Assembly: GCF_900177535.1 (NCBI RefSeq) | Contig: NZ_FXAJ01000003.1 | Location: forward strand, 434,001 to 498,000 | Source: Priestia filamentosa | GTDB lineage: Bacteria > Bacillota > Bacilli > Bacillales > Bacillaceae_H | DNA: 64,000 nucleotides | Direction of reading: 5' to 3' | Shown: piece by piece, positions 43,276 through 52,397 of the stretch | How the letters are laid out: each line of letters starts with the position of its first letter | Numbering within the stretch: the stretch's first letter is position 1 | Made by a program: the position numbers and the translations under genes | Notes under the pieces: generated by a model | Told to the model about the DNA's origin: nothing | The model's input: the letters and a program-made list of their open reading frames with translations, nothing else | Databases searched by the model: none

Positions 43276-43629
43276 GTGCAGCAGTTCTTAGCTAGGGTAG
43301 CTGCGTTTTGGCTTACTTTTCATATGCTAGCTTCTTTATACTACGGTATTTATTTACATGATAAGCACTCGCTTCTTTCATGGTGGAAACACTCTTTCTT
43401 CTTGACTCTTCCTCTTTCTTTCAGTAGCTGCCTCCTCCTGCAAATATGCTTGCTTATATTAGGAAAACAACGGGATTTTCTAAAAGGGCTTTTTCTTTCT
43501 TTTTTACTTTGTATCGTGTACAAAGTTCTTTTTTCATTTCAATTAATTATGCTTTCGATTATTTTTACGAGCTGTATAGCTTTCTTGGCTAGTGGTAAAT
43601 CTATAACTATAATAAGAAAAAAAACCTGA
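43276..43629 (+). CDS. Hypothetical small membrane protein
   Basis: A 117-residue protein with three to four hydrophobic segments (AAFWLTFHMLASLYYGIYL, FFLTLPLSFSSCLLLQICLL, LFLSFLLCIVYKVLFSFQLI). It begins with GTG after gaaggagggagaaaga. I do not recognise a family. It lies alone between two terminated units. Confidence 0.6.
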   Translation: MQQFLARVAAFWLTFHMLASLYYGIYLHDKHSLLSWWKHSFFLTLPLSFSSCLLLQICLLILGKQRDFLKGLFLSFLLCIVYKVLFSFQLIMLSIIFTSCIAFLASGKSITIIRKKT

Positions 43630-43843
43630 AGAAAAAGAGGCAACGAACTAGTGTAAAATATGGGAAGTTAGCAGAAGTATTCGCCTGTTTTTCATTTCTT
43701 TACCATGGACAATATGACAGCTACAAGCGGTGTTTAAAAACAGTTGTCATTACACAGGAAAGTTGCTAAAATGTAAACTGTTGCAGTTTAAAACTGTTAA
43801 CGGGTAGGGTCGAGGGTTTTTAGGAAAAGAAGGTGCGAAGAAA

Positions 43844-45136
43844 GTGCATCCATTTTTTGAAAGACGCTTTCATCTCGCAGAACATGGTACAACCGTAAAA
43901 ACAGAAGTATTAGCAGGCATGATTTCGTTTTTTACAATCGTGTATATTATTGCTGTGAACGCTTTAATTTTGTCAGAAGCAGGGATTCCGCTTCAAGCAG
44001 GGATAGTGGCGACAGTCGTTACTTGTTTCGTCGGATGTCTTCTTGTCGCTTTTTTAGGCAATGCTCCTTTGCTTATTGTTCCTGGTATGGGTGTAAATGC
44101 TTTGTTTTCCTATACTATTGTTCAAGGTATGGGGTTGCCGTGGCAAGAAGCGCTAGGAGCTGTTTTTGTTGCTGGCATCTTGTTTACAATCGTCGCGTTC
44201 ACGCCTCTTTCTCATACTCTTTCACGATCTATTCCAAAAGGCTTAAAAGAAGCTATCACAGTTGGAATAGGACTTTTTCTAACTCTCATTGGATTAGAAA
44301 AAGGTGGAATTGTTGTTGGTGGCAATAATGCTATATTAGCGCTTGGGGACTTTCACAGTCCAGAAGTCTTAGCAACTGTTGTAACACTTCTTATTGCGCT
44401 CGTATTGTTCATTCGGAATGTTCCAGCTAACTTTTTGTTAACGATTATTGCAGGTTCTTTAATCGGTCACTTTTTTGGAGTAGAAAATGCTGCTCCGAAA
44501 CAAGCGGACGTATCGCTTTCGAACTATTTGGACGTCTTTGCTCAGTTTTCATTTCAAGGTATCTTTTCAGTAGCCTTCTGGATTGCTGTTTTTTCATTAG
44601 CAATGGTTCTTGTTTTTGAAAATATTGGTCTTATTCATGGTCAAACAGAGATGATTGGAAAACCTGAGAAGTATAAGCGTTCTATTCGAGCAACAGCGAT
44701 TTCTTCCATGCTTTCGGGACTTTTTGGAACAAGTCCAACGGTGTCAACGGTAGAAGCTGCTTCAGGTATAACAGCAGGAGGTCGAACTGGTTTAACATCT
44801 TTAGTTAGTGGACTGCTGTTTTTAGTAGCTCTATTCTTTCTACCGGTCATTTCGCTTATTCCGAACACTGCTATTGCACCAATTTTAATTATTATTGGTG
44901 GACTTATGCTTGAGAATGTAAAGGGAATTAACTTTAAGGATTTCTCAGAAGCATTTCCTGCGTTTTTAGTAATTGTGATTATTCCGTTTACGTATAGCAT
45001 TGTAGATGGAATGGCATTTGGCTTTGTTGCTTATCCGTTTATGAAGCTTGTTCTTGGTCGCTACAAAGAAGTGTCTGTTCCGCTATATATTATTGCAGGA
45101 CTTTTTCTCATGAATTTCTTTTTACACGGCATATAA
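43844..45136 (+). CDS. NCS2 purine permease (PbuG/PbuO/AzgA type)
   Basis: A 430-residue permease with about twelve to fourteen hydrophobic segments. It starts FFERRFHLAEHGTTVKTEVL and has VPGMGVNALFSYTIVQGMGL and SPTVSTVEAASGITAGGRTG, signatures of the AzgA-like branch for adenine, guanine and hypoxanthine. It starts with GTG after agaaggtgcga. No purine riboswitch core was found in the 214 bp upstream, unlike pbuG of B. subtilis. The precise base transported cannot be read from the sequence. Confidence 0.85.
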   Translation: MHPFFERRFHLAEHGTTVKTEVLAGMISFFTIVYIIAVNALILSEAGIPLQAGIVATVVTCFVGCLLVAFLGNAPLLIVPGMGVNALFSYTIVQGMGLPWQEALGAVFVAGILFTIVAFTPLSHTLSRSIPKGLKEAITVGIGLFLTLIGLEKGGIVVGGNNAILALGDFHSPEVLATVVTLLIALVLFIRNVPANFLLTIIAGSLIGHFFGVENAAPKQADVSLSNYLDVFAQFSFQGIFSVAFWIAVFSLAMVLVFENIGLIHGQTEMIGKPEKYKRSIRATAISSMLSGLFGTSPTVSTVEAASGITAGGRTGLTSLVSGLLFLVALFFLPVISLIPNTAIAPILIIIGGLMLENVKGINFKDFSEAFPAFLVIVIIPFTYSIVDGMAFGFVAYPFMKLVLGRYKEVSVPLYIIAGLFLMNFFLHGI

Positions 45137-45195
45137 AAAATGGTGCGGACACTAGTTCGTGCCATTTTGTTATGTCAACTAATTGTGGGACTTTG

Positions 45196-45254
45196 TGTGA
45201 ATTTATGTGAAGAAGACCATAAACCGTGATTTTGCGATAGAGCTTTGCTACAAT
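45196..45254 (+). promoter_or_regulatory. Promoter and possible response-regulator repeats before the HtrA gene
   Basis: TGTGAA occurs at 45196-45201 and again at 45206-45211, exactly 10 bp apart, as in OmpR-family sites. An extended -10, TGCTACAAT (45246-45254), follows. In B. subtilis htr genes are controlled by CssRS; whether these repeats are its site is a guess. Confidence 0.4.
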
Positions 45255-45334
45255 AAATTCACAGCTATCATAACCATATACACCCAAAAATAAAAAACTA
45301 TGAATGAGTCGTAGACGTGAAAGGAGACGTTGTT

Positions 45335-46513
45335 ATGGGATATTACGATGATTCTGAGTCACAAGAACAGTATCGCTCGCAAAAGAAACGTAATCCAGTT
45401 TTTACATTTCTGATTATGATCATTGTGGCCGTTGTATCAAGTGCAGCTACTGTATTTTTTATGACAAGCGATGAATTTGGGTTGCTTGAGGATAAAGCAA
45501 ACACAGCTTCCTCACAAACAACCACAACAAGTTCGCTGCCTATTAAAAATGCCGTTGCTGTGAAAAGTGATACAACAAAAGCAGTTGATAAAGCATTGGA
45601 ATCTGTTGTGGGTATTTATACATACCAAGGAAACCAACTTTTTGAGGGCACAACAGAAACAGGAGCAGGATCTGGCGTTATTTATAAAAAGTCCGGTGAT
45701 TATGCTTATATTGTAACAAATCATCACGTTGTTGATGGAGCTTCTCAAGTTGAAGTGCAAGTTTCAGAAGGAACACGCTTGCAAGCAAAAGTGGTTGGCT
45801 CTGATGAGTTAACAGACTTAGCTGTTCTTCGTATTGATGGAAGTAAAGTGAACTCTGTAGCAGAGCTTGGTGATTCAAGTAAGCTAACATTAGGAGAACC
45901 AGCTATTGCAATCGGAAATCCGCTTGGTTTCTTAGAAGGAAGTGTAACAGAAGGAATTATTAGTAGTACAAACCGTACGATTCCAGTTGATACAAACGGA
46001 GATGGTCAAGAAGATTGGCAATCTGAAGTTATTCAAACAGATGCATCAATCAACCCAGGAAATAGCGGTGGAGCTCTTATAAATATCGACGGACAAGTGA
46101 TTGGGATTAACTCAAGTAAAATTGCTCAAGACGAAGTAGAAGGAATTGGATTTGCTATTCCAATGAATGTAGCGAAACCAATTATTGAAGATTTAGAGCA
46201 GGATGGGAAAGTGGACCGCCCAACATTAGGTGTACGAATTGCTGATCTTTCTCAAGTCAATCCTGTTGGAAGAACAGAAACATTAAAACTGCCGGATAGC
46301 GTTCAAGAAGGCGTTGTTATCATTGAGGTAGAAGGTTCATCGCTAGCCGAAAAAGCTGGATTGAAGCAGTACGATGTAATCACGAAAGTAAATGGAGACA
46401 AAATTTCAAGCGATGCGGAACTTCGACGCAGTATTTACGAGTCAAATGGTAAGAAGATGAGTATTACGTACTATCGCAACGGAAAAGAGCAAACAACAAC
46501 AGTATCATTTTAA
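45335..46513 (+). CDS. HtrA/DegP-like serine protease with PDZ domain
   Basis: A 392-residue membrane-anchored protease. A short cytoplasmic tail is followed by one membrane helix (TFLIMIIVAVVSSAATVFFM), a Thr/Ser linker, a trypsin-like domain with triad His (TNHHVVDG), Asp (DLAVLRI) and Ser (NPGNSGGAL), and a C-terminal PDZ domain (GVVIIEVEGSSLAEKAGLKQ). It degrades or refolds damaged proteins at the outer membrane face and cell wall. The ATG at 45335 follows gaaaggagacgttgtt. Bacilli have up to three paralogs (HtrA, HtrB, HtrC), not distinguished here. Confidence 0.9.
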   Translation: MGYYDDSESQEQYRSQKKRNPVFTFLIMIIVAVVSSAATVFFMTSDEFGLLEDKANTASSQTTTTSSLPIKNAVAVKSDTTKAVDKALESVVGIYTYQGNQLFEGTTETGAGSGVIYKKSGDYAYIVTNHHVVDGASQVEVQVSEGTRLQAKVVGSDELTDLAVLRIDGSKVNSVAELGDSSKLTLGEPAIAIGNPLGFLEGSVTEGIISSTNRTIPVDTNGDGQEDWQSEVIQTDASINPGNSGGALINIDGQVIGINSSKIAQDEVEGIGFAIPMNVAKPIIEDLEQDGKVDRPTLGVRIADLSQVNPVGRTETLKLPDSVQEGVVIIEVEGSSLAEKAGLKQYDVITKVNGDKISSDAELRRSIYESNGKKMSITYYRNGKEQTTTVSF

Positions 46514-46515
46514 TG

Positions 46516-46546
46516 AAAAAAGAGCGGCGCTTATGCCGCTCTTTTT
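46516..46546. terminator. Bidirectional terminator
   Basis: Stem aaaaagagcggc / gccgctcttttt with loop gcttat between convergent genes. It overlaps the last codons of the CPBP gene. Confidence 0.85.
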
Positions 46547-47385
46547 CTATTGAAGTAGCGAGAAGAGAAGAGATAGAAAGATAAGAAAACAAATATTGTT
46601 AAACATAAAGACCAAAAAGCATTTTCATCTTCTACCACAAATAGTGAAGGAAGAAGTCCATGTACACTATGAGCATCTCCAAGAAATAAAGCGATAAAAA
46701 GGTTGTTTGCAGTATGAGCGCCTATAGCTAGTTCAGAGCGGTTAGCTTTTACTGTTATATAGCTTAGAATAAAACCAACAAAAACGTACTGAAACCCAAC
46801 AAGGAAGAAAGAAACGTTCATTTCAGGATTCATAAAGTGGAGAGAACCAAAAAATAGCCCAGAACATATTGCAACCCAAAGTGGAGAGAAACAGACTTTA
46901 CCCCACCATTGTAGAAGAAATCCCCTAAAAAACAGCTCTTCTGATAAAACCTGTAGGGGAACGAGGGAAATAGAAAGTAAAGCAAAGAACAGAAACCTTG
47001 TCCACTCTATGTGCTGTAAAATATAAAAATGGGGAAATAAAGAGAAGTTGATAAGCTGTGATAAAAATAATAAAAAAAATACAGTGAAAAAGCTTTTGTA
47101 GAAAAAGGGCCAACAAAATGTACGCTCATTTGTTATAAGAGTTAAGAAAGGCCGTTTATGAATTTTTTCTACTGAAATCCATAGTCCAGCAATCCAACAG
47201 ATATTAAAAAGGTGACTTAACCCGAACGATACGGCTGAAGAAGGTGATAAGATGAAGGAGGTCACAACAGTATAAAGAAATGTACCTGCTATAACATATG
47301 AAAAAAGAATAATAAAAAAAGAGTAAATGTAATGTTTATGATCGTTTTTTCCTTTTACTTTATAAATAAAAGAAGGCAAAAGCAT
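46531..47385 (-). CDS. CPBP family intramembrane metalloprotease
   Basis: A 284-residue membrane protein with about eight hydrophobic segments. Motif 1 is SEELFFRGFLLQ, motif 2 FGSLHFMN and motif 3 GAHTANNLFIALF, the glutamate and histidines that define the CPBP (Abi/Rce1-like) family. Members cleave within membranes or act in bacteriocin immunity. The ATG at 47385 follows ggaaggagagaacatt; a longer frame to 47403 would run through that site. It is not in an obvious operon, and its substrate is unknown. Confidence 0.8.
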   Translation of the reverse strand: MLLPSFIYKVKGKNDHKHYIYSFFIILFSYVIAGTFLYTVVTSFILSPSSAVSFGLSHLFNICWIAGLWISVEKIHKRPFLTLITNERTFCWPFFYKSFFTVFFLLFLSQLINFSLFPHFYILQHIEWTRFLFFALLSISLVPLQVLSEELFFRGFLLQWWGKVCFSPLWVAICSGLFFGSLHFMNPEMNVSFFLVGFQYVFVGFILSYITVKANRSELAIGAHTANNLFIALFLGDAHSVHGLLPSLFVVEDENAFWSLCLTIFVFLSFYLFSSRYFNRKRAA

Positions 47386-47467
47386 AATGTTCTCTCCTTC
47401 CAATTCGGACTTTATATCATATTTATGGTCCTAAAAGAGAAACATGCTTATTGCCTTGTTATAAGAG

Positions 47468-48484
47468 TTATTTTTCTTCTTGAAATAAGACGGCAGGTTC
47501 TATTCCTTCACTTTTTTCACCGGTTAGCGAACCTGTATACAAATCAATATCCACTCCGTAGTGAGGTCTAGCTTTTACTTCTGTGAATATTTTTCCAATA
47601 TATTCTCCGACAACTCCAATTCCGATTAGATTCAACCCGCCTAAAAACCATAGTGAGACAATAATAGATGTCCAACCGGAATCAGCAGAACCAAGCAGCT
47701 TTTGGACGAAAGCATACAAAAAGGCAAATCCGCTTAAAAGGAACAAAAAGAATCCAATATACGTGATAAATCGAATAGGCTTTACGCTAAATGACGTAAT
47801 TCCGTCAAAGGCAAATGAAAGCATTTTTTTTAGAGGATATTTGCTTTCACCTGCAAGTCTTTCTTTTCGGTCATAAAAAACTTCAGCAGTGTTGAGACCG
47901 ATAAGAGGGATGATACCCCGAAGAAACAAATTTTTTTCTTTATAACGATGAAGCTCTGTTAACGCCCTTTTGCTCATAAGACGAAAATCAGCATGATTAT
48001 AAATAAGTTCAATACCAAGTTTGTTCATACATCGATAAAAACCGAGAGCTGTGGATCGTTTGAAAAATGTATCTGTTGTTCGTCTTCTTCTTACTCCATA
48101 AACAATATCATAGCCTTCGTGAAACTTTACTAAAAACTCTTTAATTGCTTTAATATCATCTTGAAGATCAGCGTCAATAGAAATGGCACAGTCTGCTACT
48201 TCGGCTGCTTTTTCTAACCCTGCTATAAGTGCTTTCTGATGGCCAACATTACGAGCAAGTTTCAATCCTTTTATCCAAGGATGATGTACGCTTTCTTTAG
48301 CAATTATGCTCCACGTTTTATCACGGCTTCCGTCATCAACAAAGAGGAGGTTACTCTTTGGATGAACGAGTTTCTCATGAACAAGCTCTTCTAATAAGTT
48401 ATGAAGTTTTTTCATCGTATCTTCTAGTACTTCTTCTTCATTGTAACAAGGTACAACGACAGTTAAGAGTGGGGTTTCACTCAT
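47468..48484 (-). CDS. ykoT: Polyprenyl-phosphate glycosyltransferase, YkoT/GtrB-like
   Basis: GT2-family glycosyltransferase of 338 residues, close to YkoT (337). The catalytic part starts LTVVVPCYNEEEVLEDTMKK and has LFVDDGSRDKTW and ISIDADLQDDIKAI (DAD metal site). Two C-terminal helices (FITYIGFFLFLLSGFAFLYA and IIVSLWFLGGLNLIGIGVVG) anchor it. It transfers a sugar from a nucleotide donor to undecaprenyl phosphate at the inner face of the membrane. RBS ataggaggaaaaagagc. It follows the ykoS-like gene by 18 bp, as in the ykoST operon. Confidence 0.85.
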   Translation of the reverse strand: MSETPLLTVVVPCYNEEEVLEDTMKKLHNLLEELVHEKLVHPKSNLLFVDDGSRDKTWSIIAKESVHHPWIKGLKLARNVGHQKALIAGLEKAAEVADCAISIDADLQDDIKAIKEFLVKFHEGYDIVYGVRRRRTTDTFFKRSTALGFYRCMNKLGIELIYNHADFRLMSKRALTELHRYKEKNLFLRGIIPLIGLNTAEVFYDRKERLAGESKYPLKKMLSFAFDGITSFSVKPIRFITYIGFFLFLLSGFAFLYAFVQKLLGSADSGWTSIIVSLWFLGGLNLIGIGVVGEYIGKIFTEVKARPHYGVDIDLYTGSLTGEKSEGIEPAVLFQEEK

Positions 48485-48502
48485 GCTCTTTTTCCTCCTA
48501 TA

Positions 48503-50206
48503 CTATTTTGCTTCGTACAAATAAATTTTCCAAGCCGATTCTTTATGATCAAATACTTTTACAAGCTCAAGGTTGTTGTCGCTTGCATTTAAAATAGGAA
48601 GAGCAGAAAATAAATATTTTCCTCCCATTTCTTTAAAGGCACCTGTATTAAGCTCCAAGTTTTTAATTTTCTTTTTAGAATCTTTTCGAAACTCATACTT
48701 CTTCCCAAGTTCAGCTACAAAGATATAACATCTGCTGCCCCATTCATCAAAATATGTTCTAATTTTGTCGTTCTTATCAAGCTCAGAAGCAATGATTTTA
48801 CGAAATTGATACTTATAAGAAAGTGGATAAACATTGCTGTATGAATCAATCGTATAAAACCCGTTGTATTGTGCAATGGCTGGATGAATACCAATGCTTG
48901 CGACTCGGTAAGTGCTTTGAGGTAAATTAATATGCTCCTTGATATCTTGAAACTGCTTTTCGGCATAAAACTCCCGGAACGATGGAGGATGATAATAAGT
49001 ACCGTACAAAAATTCTTCATTAAAAGGCGCAAGCACGATAATTTGAGCTGCTACAGCGAATAATGAAAGTGCCTTAAAAAACGAATTCATTCGATACAAA
49101 ATATAGCAAGCAAGAGCAAAACTTACGTAAATCACAAGCGGGCGTAGAAAATGAAAACGTGCAAAGTTAAACGTATTAAGCAAGTCAATGTGTGATTTTA
49201 AAGGAATCCACATTTTATTAAACCAAAGCGCATACCAAAGAGATAAAACGTAACTTAAGAAGAAAAGAAAGAGAAAAGTTGCGTTCTGTTTAAGCCTATT
49301 ACGGACAATTACAAGAAACGAAGCAAGAAACAAAACCGGCAATATAATAACGGTATGCATTGTGTGCACATGTGTGTGACCGAAAATGAAATTTTTAAAT
49401 GATAGTCGAAATGATTGAGCAAAAGTGTGTCGTGAAGAGATGAATTCACTTCTGTGCGATAATTCATGTGGAATAAGAAGTGAATAGATAAGCCTATATT
49501 CAATAAGTAAATAAATGAGTGTCATAAAGACGATGCTTAAAAGAAACATCCCATTCCATCGCTTTTTAAAAATTCCATCATAAAGCCATAGGAGAGATAC
49601 AGCTACAAGCAGAAAGAAAAAGCCAAGTACAATGCTTGAATAGAAAGGAATAAGAGCAAGTGTGAGCCACTCTTTCCATGACGAATCTCTATTACGAATG
49701 TTCAAAAAAGCCCAAAGTGCAAGTGGATGTCCAAGCGTACTTAACATACCAGAAGGCCAAAAAGGGGTAAGTGCAAAAGCTAATGAAACCCCAATTGTAA
49801 TAAAGGAGGCTTTTTCCTCTGTAATAAAATGCTTTCTTAATAAAAGATACATTCCAATGAAGGCTACCACTCTTGTAATGGTTTGGCTGAGTGCATATGC
49901 CGTCATAGAGGGAAAAAGATAGTGAAGCCAAACAATCAAGCTCCATTCTGTGCCGAAAGAACCTCGATCAATTCCATTCATGACTTGAGGAATAACAGCA
50001 TGAAGAGGTCCTTTAAGCTGACCGCTTTCAGCAAGTACTTTGTACCAGGCAATATTGGAATCTAAATTATCATGAACGCGAATGTGCGCATCTTCTCCTA
50101 ATATATAGAGAGGAGAGACATATAGGAGAAGAAGGGCTAATCCAATAAAAAAGTAGACTCGTTCTTTTTGGTAATGTGAAGATGAAAACATAAAAAACAC
50201 ATCCAT
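48503..50206 (-). CDS. ykoS: Multi-pass membrane protein of the DUF6044/YkoS type
   Basis: A 567-residue membrane protein with about eleven hydrophobic segments and a C-terminal extracytoplasmic domain of roughly 160 residues. The early large loop (YILGEDAHIRVHDNLDSNIA) and the C-terminal region (YNGFYTIDSYSNVYPLSYKY) fit DUF6044/YkoS proteins, which resemble YfhO-type glycosyltransferases. It likely uses the lipid-linked sugar made by YkoT to decorate a cell-surface acceptor. The start is uncertain because no clear Shine-Dalgarno is present; an in-frame ATG at 50191 is an alternative. Confidence 0.7.
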   Translation of the reverse strand: MDVFFMFSSSHYQKERVYFFIGLALLLLYVSPLYILGEDAHIRVHDNLDSNIAWYKVLAESGQLKGPLHAVIPQVMNGIDRGSFGTEWSLIVWLHYLFPSMTAYALSQTITRVVAFIGMYLLLRKHFITEEKASFITIGVSLAFALTPFWPSGMLSTLGHPLALWAFLNIRNRDSSWKEWLTLALIPFYSSIVLGFFFLLVAVSLLWLYDGIFKKRWNGMFLLSIVFMTLIYLLIEYRLIYSLLIPHELSHRSEFISSRHTFAQSFRLSFKNFIFGHTHVHTMHTVIILPVLFLASFLVIVRNRLKQNATFLFLFFLSYVLSLWYALWFNKMWIPLKSHIDLLNTFNFARFHFLRPLVIYVSFALACYILYRMNSFFKALSLFAVAAQIIVLAPFNEEFLYGTYYHPPSFREFYAEKQFQDIKEHINLPQSTYRVASIGIHPAIAQYNGFYTIDSYSNVYPLSYKYQFRKIIASELDKNDKIRTYFDEWGSRCYIFVAELGKKYEFRKDSKKKIKNLELNTGAFKEMGGKYLFSALPILNASDNNLELVKVFDHKESAWKIYLYEAK

Positions 50207-50459
50207 TAACAGTATTGCTCTTTTAAGGTGTAGAGGAGCGTAGTAAAAGTATTTCCTAGCTTAAATCGAACAATGCGCCATCACATGCTTTTACAACAAA
50301 TTCCAAAGCGTGAAGTTTGGAAAATTGAAACTGGCAGAAGAGGTTTTTTGAGAAAAAAAGAGGAAAACTACGGTTCAAAGTGTTAAGATAATAAAGCAGT
50401 TATTTTTCAAATATGATATAAAAAGAGAACTTTTTGAGATAGAAATGAGGTTAGTAAAG

Positions 50460-52046
50460 ATGTCAATACAACAGGAGCAAGTGGAGTCCCGACGCACGTT
50501 TGCTATTATTTCTCACCCTGATGCTGGGAAAACAACGCTCACAGAGAAGCTGCTTTTGCTTGGAGGAATGATTCGCTCAGCGGGAACAGTAAAAGGTAAA
50601 AAATCAGGTAAATTTGCGACGTCTGACTGGATGGAAATTGAGAAGCAGCGTGGAATTTCAGTAACATCAAGCGTTATGCAGTTCTCATATCGTGATCATT
50701 TTATTAACATATTAGATACTCCAGGACATGAAGACTTTAGTGAAGATACGTATCGAACATTAACGGCCGTAGATAGTGCAGTAATGGTTATTGACGGTAC
50801 AAAAGGAATTGAAGCTCAAACGCTCAAGCTTTTTAAAGTATGCCGTATGCGTGGAATCCCGATTCTAACGTTTATTAATAAGCTTGATCGTGAAGGAAAA
50901 GATCCGCTTGAGCTGTTAGAAGAAATCGAAGAAGTACTTGAAATTGAATCATATCCAGCAACATGGCCAATTGGAATGGGGAAAGCGTTTCAAGGAACTT
51001 ATGATCGTTTTACAAAACAGGTTGAAGTATATCGTGGAAACGAAGAATCTGTGTTCATTCCTTTTGATGGAAAAACGGTTACAAAAGAGTTAGAGGAGCA
51101 TGTGAGAAGTGAATATATACCAGGGCTTATTGACGAGATTAGCTTACTTGAAGAAGCTGGAAATGAATTTGATCTTGAAAAAGTAAAACGCGGGGAGCTA
51201 ACGCCTGTGTTTTTCGGTAGTGCTATTGCTAACTTTGGTGTTCAATCTTTCTTTAATTCATTTTTACCCCTAACTCTGCCACCACAGCCTCGTCATGCTT
51301 CAAAAGGCGAAGTAAGTCCGCTAGATGACGGCTTTTCAGGATTTATTTTTAAGATTCAAGCAAATATGAATCCAGCACACCGTGATCGTATTGCTTTTGT
51401 GCGGGTATGCAGTGGGGTTTTTGAACGTGGAATGACAGTAACGCTCCCAAGAACAGGTCGTAGCATGAAGCTTGCTCAATCACATCAATTTTTAGCATCA
51501 AGCCGAGAAACGGTTGATAAAGCTTTTCCGGGTGACATTATTGGAATTTACGATTCAGGTAACTATCAAATCGGCGACACAATTATTGGTGGGAGCGAAA
51601 CGTTTGAATTTGATGAACTTCCAAAATTCCCACCTGAAATGTTTCGTAAAGTTCGTGTGAAAAACGCAATGAAACATAAACATTTCGAAAAAGGTTTAAC
51701 ACAGCTTGTTCAAGAAGGAGCTGTGCAGCTTTATAAAACACCTTTCTTCCAAGACTATATTCTAGGGGCTGTTGGAGAACTTCAGTTCCAGGTTTTCGAA
51801 CATAGAATGAAAGGGGAATATGGGGTAGATTTGGAATTCCAGTATATGAATCATCATATTGCACGTTGGATTCCAAAAGAGCAAATTCAAGACCGTATGC
51901 TTGATTCCCGTGTTCTTCATGTTCTTGACCGTGATGGACATTCTGTTTTGCTTTTTGAAAATGACTTTGTGTTCCGTCTTTTCCAAGATAAATATCCTGA
52001 CGTTACATTAACAACATCATTTGAAAAGAAAAAAGAGAGCGAATAA
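50460..52046 (+). CDS. prfC: Peptide chain release factor 3
   Basis: Translational GTPase of 528 residues, the normal RF3 length. G1 is [19 protein letters not shown], switch region [14 protein letters not shown]3 [20 protein letters not shown] and G4 [12 protein letters not shown]. The downstream domains include [20 protein letters not shown] and [22 protein letters not shown]3 recycles RF1 and RF2 from the ribosome. The ATG at 50460 follows gaggt; a longer frame begins at 50445. RF3 is absent from B. subtilis 168 but present in several Bacillaceae. Confidence 0.93.
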   Translation: MSIQQEQVESRRTFAIISHPDAGKTTLTEKLLLLGGMIRSAGTVKGKKSGKFATSDWMEIEKQRGISVTSSVMQFSYRDHFINILDTPGHEDFSEDTYRTLTAVDSAVMVIDGTKGIEAQTLKLFKVCRMRGIPILTFINKLDREGKDPLELLEEIEEVLEIESYPATWPIGMGKAFQGTYDRFTKQVEVYRGNEESVFIPFDGKTVTKELEEHVRSEYIPGLIDEISLLEEAGNEFDLEKVKRGELTPVFFGSAIANFGVQSFFNSFLPLTLPPQPRHASKGEVSPLDDGFSGFIFKIQANMNPAHRDRIAFVRVCSGVFERGMTVTLPRTGRSMKLAQSHQFLASSRETVDKAFPGDIIGIYDSGNYQIGDTIIGGSETFEFDELPKFPPEMFRKVRVKNAMKHKHFEKGLTQLVQEGAVQLYKTPFFQDYILGAVGELQFQVFEHRMKGEYGVDLEFQYMNHHIARWIPKEQIQDRMLDSRVLHVLDRDGHSVLLFENDFVFRLFQDKYPDVTLTTSFEKKKESE

Positions 52047-52062
52047 GCTCTCTTTTTTCTTT
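52028..52062 (+). terminator. Rho-independent terminator after prfC
   Basis: Stem aaaaagagagc / gctctcttttt with loop gaataa and a T tract. Confidence 0.85.
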
Positions 52063-52075
52063 TCAAGTTTATGAT

Positions 52076-52219
52076 ATAATAAAAGAAAATTATGAAAGAA
52101 GGTTTTGGTCACGGAAAAGTCTGCAGCTTTTTTTAATCATCAATCCCAAGATGCAGAAGACAGAAACCTTAATGATAGCGCTTTAAAAAACACGTTTCGC
52201 CTTGAAACGTGTTTTTTTG
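52076..52219 (+). ncRNA. Candidate small RNA or leader transcript ending in a terminator
   Basis: A strong terminator (aaaacacgttt / aaacgtgtttt, 52185-52219) ends a gene-free stretch that begins after TATAAT at about 52076. No -35 is clear. A 14-codon frame (MKEGFGHGKVCSFF) near 52092 lacks an RBS. Either a short RNA or the remains of a leader is possible. Confidence 0.3.
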
Positions 52220-52315
52220 TAATTGTTTAGGGTAGAAATGAGAGAATTTTTCGTTGAATCCTTAACATTGAAGAAGGGTTTTAGGGAGAAGGGTCGGAAA
52301 TTTGTGAAAAAAGCC

Positions 52316-52344
52316 TTGAAAAAATAAAAAAGTCAGAATATAAT
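52316..52344 (+). promoter_or_regulatory. Sigma-A promoter of the glutamine synthetase gene
   Basis: TTGAAA (52316-52321), 17-bp spacer, TATAAT (52339-52344). Transcription should start near 52351. Confidence 0.75.
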
Positions 52345-52358
52345 ATAAATATAAATGG

Positions 52359-52375
52359 TGTAAGAAAAAATAACA
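52359..52375 (+). promoter_or_regulatory. TnrA/GlnR binding site
   Basis: TGTAAGAAAAAATAACA matches TGTNA-N7-TNACA at every defined position. It lies just downstream of the predicted transcription start, where binding would repress. Confidence 0.75.
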
Positions 52376-52397
52376 TTAAATTGAGAGGTTATATAAC

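Noticed and set aside
43630-43843. Possible purine riboswitch before the NCS2 permease
   Set aside because: No three-way junction core or matching loop sequences are present.
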